A DNA stretch of 14,339 nt, from the NCBI GenBank assembly GCA_017439615.1, contig JAFSIU010000062.1, positions 1 to 14,339 of the forward strand, given 5' to 3'. This stretch comes from Bacillota bacterium (GTDB lineage Bacteria; Bacillota; Dehalobacteriia; UBA4068). Numbering within the stretch: position 1 is the first letter of the stretch; each line of letters begins with the position of its first letter. The notes under the pieces are model-generated. The model made no database searches, was not told the origin of the DNA, and saw only the letters and a list, made by a program, of their open reading frames with translations. The position numbers were made by a program, and so were the translations under genes. Shown piece by piece: positions 11,754-14,339 of the stretch.

Positions 11754-14339
11754 TTATTCAACTGATTTCAGGGACTCGACCATACTGATTTTATCCAGGC
11801 TGCGACGCATAACAAGAGAAACAACCAAAGAGAAAAACATTGTTACGACAAAAGACATTATATAACTGCCGAGATAGATTTCTCTGCCGAACATGACCAT
11901 ATCAACTTCAGCAGTCTGAATAACAAACATTGCAAGGAAATAGCCCAGAAGCAGACCTGCAACAGCACCGAGCATTGTAATAATGATATTTTCACGGAAA
12001 ATATATGAACTGACCTCGCCGCTGCGGAAGCCGAGAACCTTCAAGGTAGCAATCTCTCTTATGCGCTCATTGATATTGATATTTGTCAGATTATAAAGAA
12101 CGACAAAGGCAAGTGCACCGGCAGACAAAATAAGGACTATCATAACGAAATCAAGAATCTTTATCATATCCTCAAATCCGCTGCGGATATCAGAAGTCAT
12201 ATTTACCTGCAGAATGTTGTCATTTTTCAGCAATTCTTCGGCTAAAACAGATTCATTTTCAGCAGATAATGCCCCCGTTTTCAGAAGCATTGTATTGAAC
12301 TGAAGATTTTCTCCGAACAAGCTTTCATAATCAGCCGCTGTCATATAGACATAGTGATTTGCATAATGCTCTGTTATTGCACTGATGCGGATCCTGATCT
12401 CCTTGCCGTCATCGAGCAATATTATCTCATCTCCTACATTTTTGCCTGCCATTTTGGCAAGCTTTTCGCTGACGATGCATTCACCCTGATGAAGAGTATA
12501 GCTCTCATCTTTGGTCCTGGAATGGAGATTAACAAATTTGTCGAGCAGCTCTGCATCTTCCGGGATCAAAACGGTTGCAGAAAATGTTTTCTTGGGAGTT
12601 TCGACATCAAAATTCTTCTGCACTGTCTTCATTCCCAAAGCAGTGTCCGAAAAGCGTGCTGCTGCATCAATGGCAAATTGATAGTCCTCGGCAGCAGCAT
12701 TCTCATCAAAGGCTGCTATCACCTGATATTTCCAAATATCACCAAATTGCTTGCTGATGATATCACCGATTGAATCACGCAAGCCAAAGCCTGTCAGCAA
12801 AAGTGCTGTACAGCCGGAGACGCCGACTATGGTCATAAGCATACGTTTTTTGTATCTGACGATATTGCGCACGGAAACCTTCTTGCTGAAATCAAGACGA
12901 TTCCAGAAGAAGCCTATTCTTTCAAGAAAAACACGCTTGCCTGCGGGCGGAGCTTTGGGACGCATAAGCTGGGCCGGTTCCTGTTTAAGACAGCTGCGGC
13001 AGGATGCCCAGACAGTGATGCTGACACAAACGATCGTAGCAGCAACACAATATGCTCCTAATTCAAAGTCGAAAGGCGTAAGCAGTGTCGGCATATCATA
13101 CATCATGCCATAGGCAGTGATAATGACCCACGGAAAAACACGGGTGCCGACAGCAAGACCGATCAATGCACCAAGCACCGAAGCAGTCAATGCATAAAAC
13201 AAATATTTCACCATTATCTGTCCGTTTTTATAGCCAAGTGCTTTCATGGTACCGATTTGTGTACGTTGTTCATCAACCATTCGTGTCATACCTGTCAGAC
13301 ATACAAGTGCTGCTACCAAAACAAAGAAAACCGGAAAAACCTTGGCGATATTATTGATTCGCTCAGCATTCTCACCATATTCTGCATAGGCAGGATTATC
13401 GCTGCGGGTAAAAATATACCATTCGGGCATTTCAAGATCGGCAAGCTCTGCCTCAGCATCAGCTATCTCAGCTTCTGCATCGGCTATTTCCTGTTCGAAC
13501 TCTGCCAAGCCTTCTTCATATTCGCGTTTGCCGTCTTCGTATTCAGCCAAGCCCTCAGCATAATCAATTTTTGCCTGTTCGAGCTCGGCCACGCCATCTT
13601 CATAAGCCTTTACGCCATCTTCATATTCGGAAACACCTGTCAAAAAATCGGCCTCGGCCTGCTCATAATCAAGCTTGCCCTGCTCATAATCTCTGACTCC
13701 CTGCTCAAATTCAGCGCGTTTTTCTTTCAGAAGCTCAGCACCTGCATTATATGCAGCCACACCTGCCTGATACTCGGCATAGCCTGCCGCATAGTCAGCT
13801 TCACCTTTTTCAATTTCGGCAAGACCTGCAGCGAGAGCACTCATAACCTGCTGCTCCTGCTTCTGCAGCTCGGTACGACCTGCAATCAGTTTCGCTTCAT
13901 TTTCAGCCAACTGTACTGCAGCAGCTTCAAGCTGTGCATTCAATGCCTGATATTGTGCTGCAGCTTCAAGATATTGCTCACTGTTTTCACCCAAAGCTTG
14001 CTTTATCTGTTCCATCTGCTGTTGCAAGCCTGCAGCAGCAGCCACACCTTGCTCATATTCCGCTTTTCCTGCAGCAAGGACGGCTTCGCCCTGCTCCAAT
14101 TCAGTATAAGCGGCGGAGAACTGCGCTTCGGCAGCTGATTTATTTGCTTCATATTCTGCACGTCCCTTGGAAAGCTGTTCTTTGGCAGCAGCCAATTCTT
14201 TTCCTGCATTATCGAGCAGAACCTTATTATCTGCCAATTCCTTTTCGCCCGCTTCGAGATCTTTTCTGCCATCTTCTATCTGTTTCCCGGCAGAGTCCAG
14301 TTCAGCCTTGGCATCATCAAGCTGCTTTCTGCCGTCCTC
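11754..14339 (-). CDS. FtsX-type ABC transporter permease with long heptad coiled coil (5' end off the window)
   Basis: This is the membrane subunit of an ABC transporter of the MacB/FtsX-like permease type. The frame stays open to the window edge, so 861 residues are visible and the true start lies outside; the TTG at 14235-14237 is internal. Visible parts: about 300 residues of coiled coil made of seven-residue units with Tyr/Leu and Gly (such as AEYQAGV, KAYEDGV, AEYEDGK); a first FtsX domain opening with a membrane segment near 332-350 and the cytoplasmic RMVDEQRTQIGTMKALGYKNGQI; further membrane segments; an extracytoplasmic domain of about 200 residues; and a C-terminal FtsX domain with NINERIREIATLKVLGFRSGEV followed by two more segments. 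In related proteins one membrane segment precedes the coil, and an ATPase gene lies nearby; both would be beyond the edge. Lipoprotein or peptide export or surface signalling is possible; the substrate is unknown. Confidence 0.9.
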   Translation of the reverse strand, partial: EDGRKQLDDAKAELDSAGKQIEDGRKDLEAGEKELADNKVLLDNAGKELAAAKEQLSKGRAEYEANKSAAEAQFSAAYTELEQGEAVLAAGKAEYEQGVAAAAGLQQQMEQIKQALGENSEQYLEAAAQYQALNAQLEAAAVQLAENEAKLIAGRTELQKQEQQVMSALAAGLAEIEKGEADYAAGYAEYQAGVAAYNAGAELLKEKRAEFEQGVRDYEQGKLDYEQAEADFLTGVSEYEDGVKAYEDGVAELEQAKIDYAEGLAEYEDGKREYEEGLAEFEQEIADAEAEIADAEAELADLEMPEWYIFTRSDNPAYAEYGENAERINNIAKVFPVFFVLVAALVCLTGMTRMVDEQRTQIGTMKALGYKNGQIMVKYLFYALTASVLGALIGLAVGTRVFPWVIITAYGMMYDMPTLLTPFDFELGAYCVAATIVCVSITVWASCRSCLKQEPAQLMRPKAPPAGKRVFLERIGFFWNRLDFSKKVSVRNIVRYKKRMLMTIVGVSGCTALLLTGFGLRDSIGDIISKQFGDIWKYQVIAAFDENAAAEDYQFAIDAAARFSDTALGMKTVQKNFDVETPKKTFSATVLIPEDAELLDKFVNLHSRTKDESYTLHQGECIVSEKLAKMAGKNVGDEIILLDDGKEIRIRISAITEHYANHYVYMTAADYESLFGENLQFNTMLLKTGALSAENESVLAEELLKNDNILQVNMTSDIRSGFEDMIKILDFVMIVLILSAGALAFVVLYNLTNININERIREIATLKVLGFRSGEVSSYIFRENIIITMLGAVAGLLLGYFLAMFVIQTAEVDMVMFGREIYLGSYIMSFVVTMFFSLVVSLVMRRSLDKISMVESLKSVE
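13434..14339 (-). repeat. Heptad-repeat (xxYxxGx / xxLxxGx) coding region of the ABC permease
   Basis: The region encodes repeated seven-residue units rich in Glu, Ala, Tyr and Gly, for example YEDG, YEEG, YEQG and YAEG at seven-residue steps between about 13480 and 13820, becoming less regular towards 14339. It matches the known type of Leu-x-x-Gly heptad repeat protein. Codons vary between units, so this is protein-level repetition and not a recent DNA expansion. Confidence 0.85.

Noticed and set aside
13257..14138. 293-residue hydrophobic plus-strand open frame resembling a membrane protein
   Set aside because: It is the antisense of the Glu/Ala heptad coil; GAA and GCA codons on the other strand read as Phe, Leu and Cys, giving false membrane-like stretches.
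1..14339. CRISPR arrays, transposases, phage genes, tRNA or rRNA genes
   Set aside because: I found no regularly spaced repeats, transposase frames, terminal inverted repeats or RNA gene signatures; the window is core housekeeping plus two transport genes.

Overview
The window reads as a housekeeping stretch of a Bacillota (Firmicutes) chromosome of moderate, slightly AT-rich composition. The evidence is a Bacillus-like division and cell-wall (dcw) cluster (mraZ, rsmH, ftsL, a PASTA-bearing ftsI/spoVD, murE, mraY, with no murF between murE and mraY), strong GGAGG ribosome-binding sites, frequent TTG starts, and the yicC-gmk-rpoZ block. MurE carries the DNPR motif of meso-diaminopimelate-adding enzymes. 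A MihF-type (actinobacterial integration host factor) gene sits between yicC and gmk, where many Firmicutes carry remA. A clostridial or Negativicutes lineage fits, but I cannot name the genus.

Layout: every gene except one lies on the minus strand. Read in the direction of transcription, from right to left, the right end holds a large FtsX-type ABC permease (11754 to the window edge, 5' end missing) with a long heptad coiled coil. It converges on a plus-strand MFS exporter (10287-11675) through a shared bidirectional terminator. Then come yicC (interrupted near its start), the mihF-like gene with its own terminator, and gmk-rpoZ-metK ending in a strong hairpin terminator. After a 351-base regulatory region comes the dcw cluster mraZ-rsmH-ftsL-ftsI-murE-mraY, with mraY running off the left edge. 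Gaps within the dcw cluster are mostly 12-36 bases, with 83 bases between murE and mraY.

How the genes work together: MraZ represses the dcw promoter. The region ahead of mraZ shows a TTGACA promoter with four TGG-type boxes at exact 10-base spacing lying within and just downstream of the core promoter, which fits autoregulation. RsmH methylates 16S rRNA with SAM, made by the neighbouring MetK. FtsL and the PASTA transpeptidase act at the septum, and MurE and MraY supply the lipid-linked wall precursor. YicC (RNase), Gmk (GMP to GDP), RpoZ (RNA polymerase omega) and MihF (nucleoid DNA binding) form a growth-related information-processing block.

Most notable points: an in-frame TAA inside the conserved SMTGYG start of yicC; the MraZ operator; several TTG starts that change the gene ends a simple longest-ORF call would give (mraZ, ftsI), plus a corrected rpoZ start; a possible antisense promoter in the mraZ leader; and the absence of murF. 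I see no clearly new multi-gene system, CRISPR array, mobile element, tRNA or rRNA.
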